Counted from the stretch's first letter, positions 1 to 7,106 are shown. The stretch: 15,159 nt of DNA from JASMHC01 sp964476515 (GCA_964476515.1 CAYZAY010000058.1:1-15159), one strand, 5' to 3'. Notes: generated by a model from the letters alone, not told the origin. Numbers and translations are program-made.

Positions 1-444
1 AAACTCAAACCCCGGAAAGGACATTTGGTTGCTGTCTTCGTCGTCATCCACATCTGATTTGGGTTCTGCGCGGGCTGCCACTGAAGTGAAGACGGGTTCA
101 TCGCTTGGTGTTGCGTCAACTTCAATCTCGGTGGTGTCTTCAACGGTCGTAGCCTCGATGTCACTATCCACGTCAAAGGTCGACAATGACCCAACATGCT
201 TGGCACCTTTGTCACGCAGCAGGGATTGTACTTCTTTGATGGTCAGCCCGTCGTGGTGAAGAAGTCGTTTGATCCCGCCCAAAAGCTGCATGTCAGCAGG
301 ACGGTAATATCTACGGCCACCGGCCCGTTTGATGGGTTTGACTTGGCTGAATTTACTCTCCCAGAAACGCAGAACATGCGCAGGCGTATCAAGCCAGTCC
401 GCCACTTCGCTGATGGTGCGGAACGCGTCTGGCGATTTGCTCAT
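1..444 (-). CDS. MerR-family transcriptional regulator (C-terminus cut by window edge)
   Basis: Only the first 148 residues are visible; the reading frame runs off the left edge without a stop. Residues about 9-33 form the helix-turn-helix of the MerR family (TISEVADWLDTPAHVLRFWE), followed by the wing with GGRRYYRP near residues 42-49 and a second helical part (GLTIKEVQSLLRDKG, about 67-81). After residue 85 the chain becomes acidic and rich in T, E, D and S, which looks like a disordered linker. No cysteine occurs in the visible part, so a metal-sensing role like classical MerR/CueR/ZntR is not indicated. It starts 19 bp after ihfA on the same strand and is probably co-transcribed with it. 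This merR-ihfA pairing is, from general knowledge, common in Rhodobacterales. No clear Shine-Dalgarno precedes the ATG at 444. Family assignment is secure; ligand and targets are unknown. Confidence 0.88.
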   Translation of the reverse strand, partial: MSKSPDAFRTISEVADWLDTPAHVLRFWESKFSQVKPIKRAGGRRYYRPADMQLLGGIKRLLHHDGLTIKEVQSLLRDKGAKHVGSLSTFDVDSDIEATTVEDTTEIEVDATPSDEPVFTSVAARAEPKSDVDDDEDSNQMSFPGFEF

Positions 445-463
445 GAGAGAAAAACCCTAATGA

Positions 464-766
464 TTAAGACTTGTTACCTGAAGAAACGCGGTCTTTCAGA
501 AGATGAGAGGGGCGGAACGTCAAGACACGACGGGGTGAAATTGGAACCTCTTCGCCGGTCTTTGGATTGCGGCCAACACGGGCAGCTTTATCGCGAATAC
601 TGAATGTTCCGAAGGATGAGATTTTGACCTGATCACCGTCAACAAGTGCATCCGACATATAGTTCAGCACGCTTTCAACCATTTCGGCTGATTCATTTCG
701 TGACAGTCCTACATTTCGAACAATAGCATCACTAAGGTCCATACGGGTCAATGTGTTGTCGCTCAT
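464..766 (-). CDS. ihfA: Integration host factor subunit alpha
   Basis: A 100-residue HU/IHF-family DNA-bending protein. IHF-alpha pairs with IHF-beta (not in this window) and bends DNA sharply at specific sites in the nucleoid, affecting transcription, recombination and replication. The chain begins with the family's helical dimerisation part (TRMDLSDAIVRNVGLSRNESAEMVESVL in outline) and carries the beta-ribbon arm with GRNPKTGEEVPI at 65-76, where the proline (P68) would intercalate into DNA. An upstream in-frame start at 796 would add 10 residues, but the strong Shine-Dalgarno GGAGGGGAG (771-779, minus strand) sits about 5 nt before the ATG at 766, and 100 residues is the usual family length. 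The promoter candidate at 792-821 would place its start site just upstream. The gene follows fabH by 127 bp and precedes the merR-type gene by 19 bp. Confidence 0.95.
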   Translation of the reverse strand: MSDNTLTRMDLSDAIVRNVGLSRNESAEMVESVLNYMSDALVDGDQVKISSFGTFSIRDKAARVGRNPKTGEEVPISPRRVLTFRPSHLLKDRVSSGNKS

Positions 767-791
767 AATGCTCCCCTCCAAAATCCTGCCC

Positions 792-821
792 AGCATAGGG
801 GGAAGGGAAAATACGAGTCAA
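792..821 (-). promoter_or_regulatory. Candidate sigma-70 promoter for ihfA
   Basis: Read on the minus strand, TTGACT (816-821) matches the -35 consensus at 5 of 6 positions. It is followed by an 18 bp spacer and TATGCT (792-797), 4 of 6 for the -10 box. Transcription would start near 785, leaving a leader of about 20 nt with the strong ihfA Shine-Dalgarno inside it. This suggests ihfA and the merR-type gene can be expressed separately from the plsX-fabH transcript. Seen by eye only; not tested. Confidence 0.5.
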
Positions 822-864
822 TAACAACAGCTTGGGTGACATTGTTTAATTTGAATTCATCACC

Positions 865-884
865 AAAAACCGCGGAAAAAGCGG
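865..884 (-). terminator. Weak terminator-like hairpin after fabH
   Basis: On the minus strand, CCGC (881-884) and GCGG (870-873) can pair around a 7 nt loop and are followed at once by five T residues (865-869), 10-30 nt beyond the fabH stop and before the ihfA promoter candidate. The stem is only 4 bp before a mismatch, so it may be a weak attenuating terminator or nothing. The position is right; the structure is marginal. Confidence 0.25.
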
Positions 885-893
885 ATTGATCGC

Positions 894-1865
894 TTACCAG
901 CGCAGAACGACGCTGCCCCAAGCCAAGCCACCACCGATTGCTTCGGCAACAAGGATGTCGCCAGTCTTGATCTGTCCGGTTTGCTTACCCACCGAAAGGG
1001 CCAAGGGAATCGAAGCGGCGGATGTATTACCGTGATCCTGAACGGTGACGATGACCCGATCCATTGGAACGTTCATCTTCTTGGCCGTTCCTTTGATGAT
1101 CCGAATGTTGGCTTGGTGTGGGACTATCCAATCCACGTCATCACCAGACATTCCTATTTTATCCAACGACTTATGTGCTGTTTGGGCCAGCTTTTCGACG
1201 GCGTGGCGGAATACTTCTTTGCCTTCCATCCGAAGGAAACCAGTCGAATTGGTCGAAACCCCACCGTCAACATAAAGGATATCACGGTGCCGTCCGTCTG
1301 AGTTCAGATCGGTCGCAAGGATGCCGCGATCTTCATTCGTTCCGGCACCTTCTTCACCAGAAATAATCAAAGCACCGGCGCCGTCTCCGAACAGAACACA
1401 GGTGCCACGATCTTCCCAATCTAGGATTCGGCTAAAGGTTTCAGCGCCTATCACCATGACAGTTTTTGCCTGACCCGAAACGATCAAAGCATTGGCATTC
1501 GACAAGGCAAACACGAACCCGGCGCAAACTGCCTGAACATCAAAAGCGAATCCGTGCTCCATCCCCAGTTTTGCTTGGATCATTGTCGCAGCGGACGGGA
1601 ACGTCAGGTCAGGTGTGGATGTGGCAACGATAATGGCATCGATGTCTGACGCATCCATACCGGCGTCTGCAAGTGCGTTCTTGGCGGCTTCAGCGGCCAG
1701 ATCAGACGTCGTTTCACCTTCGGCAGCGAAATGGCGGCGCTCGATACCCGAGCGCGATTTGATCCACTCGTCCGTAGTTTCCAAAAAAGATTCGAATTCA
1801 GAGTTCGGAACCACGCGTTCCGGCAGATAATGTCCGACGCCTTTGACAACTGCCCGTACTGTCAT
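894..1865 (-). CDS. fabH: Beta-ketoacyl-ACP synthase III (KAS III)
   Basis: FabH condenses acetyl-CoA (or another short acyl-CoA) with malonyl-ACP, the first elongation step of type II fatty acid synthesis in the cytoplasm. The 323-residue chain matches the normal family length and has the full thiolase-fold catalytic triad: C114 in VQAVCAGF, H250 in VPHQANIRI and N280 in HGNTSAAS. The glycine-rich end (EAIGGGLAWGS, about 308-318) is also typical. The start at 1865 follows a purine-rich GGGAA stretch. The gene lies 19 bp behind plsX on the same strand, so both are likely made from the rpmF-led transcript; this pairing of acyl phosphate supply and fatty acid initiation is widespread in bacteria. 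Nothing looks damaged or unusual. Confidence 0.97.
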   Translation of the reverse strand: MTVRAVVKGVGHYLPERVVPNSEFESFLETTDEWIKSRSGIERRHFAAEGETTSDLAAEAAKNALADAGMDASDIDAIIVATSTPDLTFPSAATMIQAKLGMEHGFAFDVQAVCAGFVFALSNANALIVSGQAKTVMVIGAETFSRILDWEDRGTCVLFGDGAGALIISGEEGAGTNEDRGILATDLNSDGRHRDILYVDGGVSTNSTGFLRMEGKEVFRHAVEKLAQTAHKSLDKIGMSGDDVDWIVPHQANIRIIKGTAKKMNVPMDRVIVTVQDHGNTSAASIPLALSVGKQTGQIKTGDILVAEAIGGGLAWGSVVLRW

Positions 1866-1884
1866 GGTTTTTTCCCGTGCTAGT

Positions 1885-2961
1885 TTAGTCGTTACTTTGT
1901 TCTAGCGCCGTTGCGGATGCAACCCGCGCTGCAAGTTTTTCGTTGAATTCCGACTGTGCCAACTGGAATGCCAGCTTCACCGCGGCCGAGACGGATGTCG
2001 CATCCGCTGATCCGTGTGATTTCACGACCGTGCCGTTCAAGCCAAGAAAGACGCCGCCGTTTACCTGTCTGGGATCAATACGCTTGGACAAGCGACGAAG
2101 CGAGGGCAGGGCCAACACTGCAGCCAGACGTGACAATGGGCTGTAGCGGAACGCTTCTTTCAAAAGCTCGCTGATAAGCTTAGCTGTGCCTTCGGCGCTT
2201 TTCAGGGCGATATTGCCGGTGAAACCGTCGGTTACAATGACATCAACCCGATCCGAAGGGATATCATTGCCTTCGACAAATCCGACGTATTCGTAGTTCG
2301 AAACATCAGCATTCACGTTCATCAGTTCGTGTGCAGATTTTAGCTCGGGACGGCCCTTGTTGTCTTCGGTGCCGACGTTCAAAAGCCCGATCCGAGGGAT
2401 TTTCACGTCAAATCCGTTGCGAATATAGGATGCACCCATCAATGCGTATTGCAGAAGATCGTTTTCATCTGCCTTAACATCTGCGCCCACATCTAGCATC
2501 ACGTTGACGCCGGTTTTGTTTCGAGACGGCCAGAGCACAGCGATTGCCGGACGGTTGATGCCTGGCAGTTTGCGAAGCTGCAGCATGCTAAGCGCCATCA
2601 GCGCCCCAGTGTTACCGCATGAAACGCAGACATGGGCATCGCCGCTTTTGACAGCTTCAATGGCACTCCACATAGAGGTGCCTTTGCCGTTGCGCATAAC
2701 CTGACTTGGTTTGTCGGTCATGTTGACGACACCATCGACATGGCGAATTTCAGCGCGGTCCCGCAACGAGCGACGTCTGTTGACCAGTTTGGTCAGCTTG
2801 TCTTTTGGTCCGTGAAAGATAAACGCAATATTCGGGTTCATCTTTGCAGAACGCGAACAGCCGGCAACTACTGCTGCCGGCCCACGATCTCCGCCCATGG
2901 CGTCGATTGAAATGATAAAACGCTTACCAGCAGTATCCGAATTTTCGATTGTGCCGGTCAT
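1885..2961 (-). CDS. plsX: Phosphate acyltransferase PlsX
   Basis: PlsX converts acyl-ACP and phosphate to acyl phosphate, which PlsY uses to acylate glycerol-3-phosphate at the start of phospholipid synthesis; it is a peripheral membrane enzyme. The 358-residue chain has the N-terminal family motif SIDAMGGDRGP (18-28), CGNTGALMALSM (115-126), LDVGADV (156-162), the NVGTEDNKG segment (195-203) and VTDGFTGNIALKS (243-255), all in the usual order. It starts 22 bp after the rpmF stop and ends 19 bp before fabH, consistent with an rpmF-plsX-fabH operon. The Shine-Dalgarno is weak, so translation may depend on rpmF read-through. Slightly longer than many family members because of a short extra N-terminus (about 10 residues) before the core. 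Confidence 0.97.
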   Translation of the reverse strand: MTGTIENSDTAGKRFIISIDAMGGDRGPAAVVAGCSRSAKMNPNIAFIFHGPKDKLTKLVNRRRSLRDRAEIRHVDGVVNMTDKPSQVMRNGKGTSMWSAIEAVKSGDAHVCVSCGNTGALMALSMLQLRKLPGINRPAIAVLWPSRNKTGVNVMLDVGADVKADENDLLQYALMGASYIRNGFDVKIPRIGLLNVGTEDNKGRPELKSAHELMNVNADVSNYEYVGFVEGNDIPSDRVDVIVTDGFTGNIALKSAEGTAKLISELLKEAFRYSPLSRLAAVLALPSLRRLSKRIDPRQVNGGVFLGLNGTVVKSHGSADATSVSAAVKLAFQLAQSEFNEKLAARVASATALEQSND

Positions 2962-2983
2962 GCGAGAGGACTTTCAGATTGGC

Positions 2984-3190
2984 TTACGCCGCATCCTCGT
3001 CCAGATCGATTTCATCTGCAAGTGCAACGACTTCACGATCTGCGTAGTGACCGCAAGAAGGACACACGTGGTGTGGGCGCTTCAGCTCACCGCAGTTGGT
3101 GCATTCGTTTGGGTTGCCAGCAACCAGCGCGTCGTGTGCACGGCGGTTATTGCGGCGCGATTTAGATACTTTATTCTGCTGGACGGCCAT
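2984..3190 (-). CDS. rpmF: 50S ribosomal protein L32
   Basis: A 68-residue protein of the large ribosomal subunit. The basic N-terminus (MAVQQNKVSKSRRNNRRAH) is diagnostic for bacterial L32, and the zinc ribbon is intact with two CxxC pairs, C30/C33 and C43/C46. Keeping all four cysteines marks it as the zinc-binding form rather than the cysteine-free paralogue some bacteria express under zinc limitation. The C-terminus is acidic (EIDLDEDAA). It is the first gene after the promoter candidate at 3248-3276 and leads the plsX-fabH genes, a widely conserved arrangement that ties lipid synthesis to ribosome production. Confidence 0.97.
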   Translation of the reverse strand: MAVQQNKVSKSRRNNRRAHDALVAGNPNECTNCGELKRPHHVCPSCGHYADREVVALADEIDLDEDAA

Positions 3191-3247
3191 GTCTCAACCT
3201 CATTCTAATCAAATGGGCATGCCGCCCGTTATCTGTGTATCCGTGGG

Positions 3248-3276
3248 CTGATATGCGTGTCTTAACGCACTGTCCA
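3248..3276 (-). promoter_or_regulatory. Candidate sigma-70 promoter for rpmF-plsX-fabH
   Basis: On the minus strand, TGGACA (3271-3276, 5 of 6 to TTGACA) is separated by exactly 17 bp from TATCAG (3248-3253, 4 of 6 to TATAAT). Transcription would start near 3241, about 50 nt before the rpmF ATG. The -35 box overlaps a short inverted repeat, TCCAA (3273-3277) with TTGGA (3285-3289) around a 7 nt loop, which may be chance. The rest of the 142 bp gap (3191-3332) shows no gene and no convincing terminator for the DUF177 gene. Confidence 0.45.
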
Positions 3277-3332
3277 ACCCTTTTTTGGATGAGGGCGCGA
3301 AAATACTCAGAAATGCTGCAAGTGCAAGGGCA

Positions 3333-3899
3333 TTATCCCTCGTTTTCAGGATTTTCCGCCTGTTTCATAAGCCCTGCCAAGGCTGCGAAGGGTTTGGCTT
3401 CTTCATCGGTCATCGCCTTTTGCCCCGGTTTGGTGAAAACCGATTCTTCGATTTCAGCATTCTCAGCGCGCGGATAGTCTGGAATCGCGATCGTCAAAGC
3501 TTCCTGCATCACGAAATATGGATCGATGAATTCGCCTAGTTCTTCGATGTTGTCATCTTCGGGCATTTCAAATTCATCGCCGGTTGGCGCACTGGCCTCA
3601 CGAACGAAATCACGCGATATCGTTGTATCGATCCGTGTGTTGACCGGTTTCAGCGACACAACACAGGATTGGGTAACCGAAGACCCTAACTTGGCCGTCA
3701 ACCGCCAGTCCCGCTTGCCTTTTGGCGTGATCTCGCCTTCGAAATTAAGCTTCTTCACGGCGACCAAACCCAATGCCCGTGCTATTTCTTCACGCTGCGG
3801 GGAATTGGGCAGGATTTTGAACCGCGTAGGCTTCTTTGTAGGCAAATCAGCGACGCGGAAAGCGAATGGCGAGTTTTCGAGCGTTTTCATGCGGATCAA
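3333..3899 (-). CDS. YceD/DUF177-family protein (23S rRNA accumulation-related), TTG start
   Basis: 188 residues of the DUF177 (YceD) family, whose members sit next to rpmF in many bacteria and have been linked to 23S rRNA accumulation; the biochemical role is not settled. Visible family marks are TQSCVVSLKPV (76-86) with C79, the acidic stretch around EMPEDDNIEELGEFIDPY (111-128), and MQEALTIAIPDYPR (131-144). The C-terminus (KPFAALAGLM) is also typical. Start choice: AAGGA (3906-3910) lies 6 nt from a TTG at 3899, giving MIRMKTLEN, whereas the ATG at 3890 would be 15 nt from that site. I therefore prefer the TTG, although a normal ATG start three codons in remains possible. It is divergent from bamE and precedes rpmF by 142 bp. 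Confidence 0.87.
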   Translation of the reverse strand: MIRMKTLENSPFAFRVADLPTKKPTRFKILPNSPQREEIARALGLVAVKKLNFEGEITPKGKRDWRLTAKLGSSVTQSCVVSLKPVNTRIDTTISRDFVREASAPTGDEFEMPEDDNIEELGEFIDPYFVMQEALTIAIPDYPRAENAEIEESVFTKPGQKAMTDEEAKPFAALAGLMKQAENPENEG

Positions 3900-3931
3900 C
3901 TTGTTTCCTTGAACAGCGGACAGTCCTTCTG

Positions 3932-3943
3932 TAATCCGGATTA
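3932..3943. promoter_or_regulatory. Perfect 12 bp palindrome between divergent DUF177 and bamE genes
   Basis: TAATCCGGATTA is an exact inverted repeat in the middle of the 77 bp gap (3900-3976) between two divergently transcribed genes. Weak -35-like hexamers lie 17 bp away on each side (TTGAAC at 3909-3914 on plus, TTGTGT near 3961-3966 read on minus), so the palindrome would overlap a poor -10 region in either direction. It could be an operator or a chance palindrome; no binding family is recognised. Confidence 0.3.
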
Positions 3944-3976
3944 AAAGGCATTTAGGGCTGACACAAGGGGGGCACT

Positions 3977-4435
3977 ATGCATCCAAGGAAGAGATTCGCG
4001 GTGACGGCCTCGTTTGTTGTTGGTGCAATGGTGCTGTCAGCATGCGCACCTGATATCCGTAAAAGTGGTTATTACCCGCTAGAAGACGAACTAAATGCCG
4101 TTTCTGTTGGTCAAACGACCCGCGGTGAGGTTCTAAACCTAGTTGGTTCGCCATCCATCGGTTCGCCAAATTCGGATGGTGTCTTGTATTATGTTGGCCA
4201 ACGTATGCGCCATTTTGGGCCGATGAATCCCGAGGTTGTCGATCGTCAGGTTGTTGTTGTCTCGTTTGATTCGCGGGATCGTGTTTCAAACGTCCAGGTT
4301 CTTGGGCTTGAAGATGGCCAAGTGGTTGTGATCTCTCAGCGTGTGACCGAAACGATTTCGGGCGACTTTGGGTTCTTCCAACAGCTGTTCGGCAACATAG
4401 GCAACGTTAGCGCGGCTCAAATCGTTAACGGCTAA
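3977..4435 (+). CDS. bamE: Outer membrane protein assembly factor BamE (lipoprotein)
   Basis: A 152-residue SmpA/OmlA-family lipoprotein, the BamE subunit of the BAM complex that folds beta-barrel proteins into the outer membrane. The N-terminus is a lipoprotein signal: basic residues (HPRKR), a hydrophobic stretch (about 8-20) and the lipobox LSAC with the acylated cysteine at C23. The mature part shows the BamE core: LNAVSVGQTTRGEVLNLVGSP in outline (about 40-59), where the family's G-x-[ST]-xx-[ED]-V-xxx-[LV]-G-x-P pattern is clear, then a beta-rich segment (VLYYVGQRM, VVVVSFDSRDRVSNVQV). The start ATG follows AAGGGGGGC closely. Length and order fit alphaproteobacterial members. It heads the plus-strand genes and diverges from the DUF177 gene. 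Confidence 0.93.
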   Translation: MHPRKRFAVTASFVVGAMVLSACAPDIRKSGYYPLEDELNAVSVGQTTRGEVLNLVGSPSIGSPNSDGVLYYVGQRMRHFGPMNPEVVDRQVVVVSFDSRDRVSNVQVLGLEDGQVVVISQRVTETISGDFGFFQQLFGNIGNVSAAQIVNG

Positions 4436-4463
4436 CTAAGCTTTCAGAGTTTGATGCCTTTGG

Positions 4464-4472
4464 TGGTATAGT
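4464..4472 (+). promoter_or_regulatory. Possible extended -10 promoter for the OlsB-like gene
   Basis: TGGTATAGT (4464-4472) is an extended -10 element (TG, one base, then TATAGT, 5 of 6 to consensus), but no recognisable -35 box stands 16-18 bp upstream. A start near 4479 would give a 30 nt leader to the ATG at 4509. It would let the OlsB-like and Uup genes be expressed separately from bamE. Confidence 0.3.
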
Positions 4473-4508
4473 TGTTCGGGACTGGGCAGCTTGGATTAGG
4501 GCGACAAC

Positions 4509-5261
4509 ATGCTGGCGTTTATAAAGGGCAAGTATCGGGTTCGCAGCGCGGCAACGCCTGTTGATCTTCGCTTGGCGCTTGAGCTGCGGTCGCTAGTTTT
4601 TAGTTCAGATCGGACTTCAGCCACTGATCTAGACACAGACCGCTTCGACGAGTTTTGTGAGCATGTGCTGATAGAAGAACGATCAACGAACCGGTCGGTC
4701 TGTTGTTTTCGGATGCTGTTTTTGGATAGCGGAACGGACATCGACCAAAGCTATTCATCCCAGTATTACGATCTTTCTGCGCTTAGATCATTCACCGGAC
4801 CGATGCTTGAAATCGGTCGGTTTTGTGTGGACCCTGATGTTAATGATCCCGATGTCCTAAGGCTTGCTTGGGGCGCACTGGCGGGTGTTGTCGATGGCTA
4901 TGGTGTTGATCTGTTGTTCGGGTGCTCGTCATTTGAAGGCACGGACGCAGAACCCTACGCAGATGCCTTTGCCATCTTAAGAGATCACCACCTTGCGCCC
5001 AATCGCTGGTTGCCGAGGGCCAAGGCACCAAAAATTGTCGAATTCACAAAGCGGCTTCGGCGCAATGAAAATACGTCGAGCGGTAAAAGGCTGATGCCAC
5101 CGTTGCTAAAAACCTATCTGCTGATGGGGGGATGGGTAAGCGATCATGCGGTTATTGATTCCCATACGAACACTCTGCATGTTTTCACAGGGGTTGAGAT
5201 CAAGGGTATTCCGGCCGGTCGAAAACGATTGCTTAGGGCTGTTACCGCTGGGGCCGCTTGA
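4509..5261 (+). CDS. GNAT-type acyltransferase, OlsB-like (L-ornithine N-alpha-acyltransferase)
   Basis: A 250-residue protein of the OlsB/hemolysin-like acyltransferase family. OlsB moves a 3-hydroxyacyl group from acyl-ACP to ornithine, giving lyso-ornithine lipid, which OlsA then acylates to make phosphorus-free membrane lipid. Family marks are LALELRSLVF (22-31), the strongly conserved EIGRFCVDP (101-109) and LFGCSSFEGTD (136-146), and near the C-terminus LLKTYLLMGGWVSD followed by the HVFTGVEI strand. The start has an AGGGCG box just upstream. It lies 73 bp after bamE and 31 bp before the ABC-F gene, so an operon with the latter is likely. No OlsA-type lysophospholipid acyltransferase (NHxxxxD motif) follows, so the second step must come from elsewhere, or the acceptor differs from ornithine. 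Family confident, exact substrate inferred. Confidence 0.8.
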   Translation: MLAFIKGKYRVRSAATPVDLRLALELRSLVFSSDRTSATDLDTDRFDEFCEHVLIEERSTNRSVCCFRMLFLDSGTDIDQSYSSQYYDLSALRSFTGPMLEIGRFCVDPDVNDPDVLRLAWGALAGVVDGYGVDLLFGCSSFEGTDAEPYADAFAILRDHHLAPNRWLPRAKAPKIVEFTKRLRRNENTSSGKRLMPPLLKTYLLMGGWVSDHAVIDSHTNTLHVFTGVEIKGIPAGRKRLLRAVTAGAA

Positions 5262-5292
5262 TCTTTCTGCGGGGCGGGGATAGCTGCGGGAT

Positions 5293-7104
5293 ATGGCACG
5301 CGCACCTTTACTTCAGTTGAACGATATCTCTCTTACCTTCGGTGGAGATCCAATTTTTGCAGGGCTTGATCTGGTTGTTCCAACCGGTGACCGCGTGGCG
5401 TTGGTTGGGCGAAATGGGTCTGGAAAATCGACCCTGATGAAGGTCATGGCCGGTCTGGTCGAGGCTGACAGCGGAACTTGTGTTGTGCCCCCTGGTGCCT
5501 CTGTGGGCTATATGGAGCAGGACCCTTCGATGGAGGGGTATGCGACCTTGGGCGACTACGCATCTTCTGGGCTTGAAGTGGGGGAATCCTACAAAGTCGA
5601 GATGGTGGCAGAAGGACTGAAGTTTGACCCTTCAGGTGCTGTGGCAACTGCGTCTGGTGGCGAACGACGACGGGCTGCATTGGCCAAATTGATGGCGGAA
5701 GCACCTGAACTGATGTTGCTGGACGAGCCAACAAACCATTTGGATATCGAAGCGATTGCATGGCTGGAAAACGAGCTAAAACAAACGCGACGGGCATTTG
5801 TGCTGATTTCGCACGACAGGGCATTTTTACGTGAGCTAACGCGCGCAACACTTTGGATTGACAGAGGAAAAGTTCTTCGAAATGAACAAGGTTTTGAGCA
5901 TTTTGAAGCATGGCGTGACAAGCTTTGGGACGAAGAAGATCAGCAGCGTCACAAGATGGAGCGCAGGATCAAATCCGAAGCACGTTGGGCCGTCGAAGGC
6001 ATATCCGCCCGAAGAAAGCGCAATCAGGGTCGCGTAAGGGCGCTTCACGAATTACGCGCCGAAAGATCGGCAATGATCAAACGCACCGGTAGCGCCGCTA
6101 TGGCACTAGAGGCAGGGCCGAAAAGCGGCCGCAAGGTGATAGAAGCCGAAGGTTTGGCCAAGTCTTTTGAAGGCAAACCCATCGTTAAAAACTTCTCACT
6201 ACGGGTTCTGCGTGGTGATCGCGTTGCTTTTGTTGGCCCCAATGGCGTTGGGAAAACCACGCTATTGAACATGCTGATGAAGCAAGAACAACCCGATATG
6301 GGCGCCGTTCAACACGGCACTAATCTGGTGCCTGCGGTGTTTGATCAGACACGCTCTCAGTTAAATCCTGACTTGACGCTTTGGGAAAGTCTGGCCGGTG
6401 ATCCGGACATGCGGGTTTCGGGTAAGGCGGATCAGGTTCTGGTACGTGGGCAGCCCAAACATGTTGTTGGATACCTGAAAGAGTTCCTGTTCGACGATGC
6501 ACAGGCGAGGGCACCCGTGCGGTCATTGTCTGGTGGCGAAAAGGCGCGATTGTTGCTTGCAAAGCTCATGGCGCGTGAAAGCAATTTGTTGGTCCTCGAC
6601 GAGCCGACTAACGATCTTGATGTTGAAACGCTGGATCTGTTGCAGGAAATGTTGGACGACTATGACGGAACAGTTCTGCTTGTCAGTCACGACAGAGATT
6701 TTCTTGATCGCGTAGCAACCACGACAATCGCGATGGAGGGCGATGGGCGCGCCACGGTTTATGCTGGTGGTTGGTCGGACTATCAGTCTCAGCGGGCTGA
6801 AACGGTCGCGTCTGAAGTCGAAGTGATTGCCAAGAAATCAACGACTAAGACCGAGAAACCCAAAGCGACGCAGAAATCTGGCCTGACTTTCACCGAACAA
6901 CACCGCCTAGATGCATTGCCTGCTGAAATGGAACGGCTTGAGGCGGAAATCGCGAAGTTGGAAGGTCTGATGGCCGATCCTGACCTCTACACGCGTGAAC
7001 CGGTCAAATTTCAAAAGGCAACAGAGGCCTTATCTCAGCGGCAAGAAAAACTATCAGCCGCCGAGATGGAGTGGTTGGAGCTAGCCGAAAAGGCTGAAGC
7101 TTAG
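5293..7104 (+). CDS. uup: ABC-F family ATPase, Uup-like
   Basis: 603 residues with two complete ABC ATPase domains and no membrane segments, as in the ABC-F family, which acts on ribosomes or nucleic acid rather than as a transporter. Domain 1: Walker A GRNGSGKST (39-47), signature SGGER (121-125), Walker B MLLDE (141-145), then DEPTNHLD. Domain 2: Walker A GPNGVGKTT (315-323), signature LSGGE (412-416), Walker B LVLDE (433-437), then DEPTNDLD. A charged linker lies between them (about 205-280). After a lysine/threonine-rich stretch (510-530) comes a C-terminal coiled coil (about 536-600) with heptad-like spacing, the feature that separates Uup from EttA and YbiT. Uup has been linked to suppression of transposon excision and to ribosome assembly. 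The gene converges on the SDR gene with 2 bp between stops. No strong ribosome site is visible. Confidence 0.88.
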   Translation: MARAPLLQLNDISLTFGGDPIFAGLDLVVPTGDRVALVGRNGSGKSTLMKVMAGLVEADSGTCVVPPGASVGYMEQDPSMEGYATLGDYASSGLEVGESYKVEMVAEGLKFDPSGAVATASGGERRRAALAKLMAEAPELMLLDEPTNHLDIEAIAWLENELKQTRRAFVLISHDRAFLRELTRATLWIDRGKVLRNEQGFEHFEAWRDKLWDEEDQQRHKMERRIKSEARWAVEGISARRKRNQGRVRALHELRAERSAMIKRTGSAAMALEAGPKSGRKVIEAEGLAKSFEGKPIVKNFSLRVLRGDRVAFVGPNGVGKTTLLNMLMKQEQPDMGAVQHGTNLVPAVFDQTRSQLNPDLTLWESLAGDPDMRVSGKADQVLVRGQPKHVVGYLKEFLFDDAQARAPVRSLSGGEKARLLLAKLMARESNLLVLDEPTNDLDVETLDLLQEMLDDYDGTVLLVSHDRDFLDRVATTTIAMEGDGRATVYAGGWSDYQSQRAETVASEVEVIAKKSTTKTEKPKATQKSGLTFTEQHRLDALPAEMERLEAEIAKLEGLMADPDLYTREPVKFQKATEALSQRQEKLSAAEMEWLELAEKAEA

Positions 7105-7106
7105 GG

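Noticed and set aside
196..603. 135-residue plus-strand open frame overlapping the MerR-type and ihfA genes.
   Set aside because: It is antisense to two well-supported genes, has no family resemblance and no ribosome site.
3326..3338. Short hairpin AAGGG...CCCT across the DUF177 stop codon, considered as a terminator.
   Set aside because: The stem is 4 bp, it overlaps the end of the coding region, and on the minus strand no T-run follows.
4406..4436. GTTAGC and GCTAAC arms at the end of bamE, similar to halves of the zwf palindrome.
   Set aside because: The arms are 19 bp apart, mostly inside coding sequence, and have no T-run; they look like chance or codon-driven similarity.
5444..5911. 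155-residue minus-strand open frame inside the ABC-F gene.
   Set aside because: It opposes a conserved ATPase domain and its composition (rich in Q, P, R, S) is that of a shadow frame.
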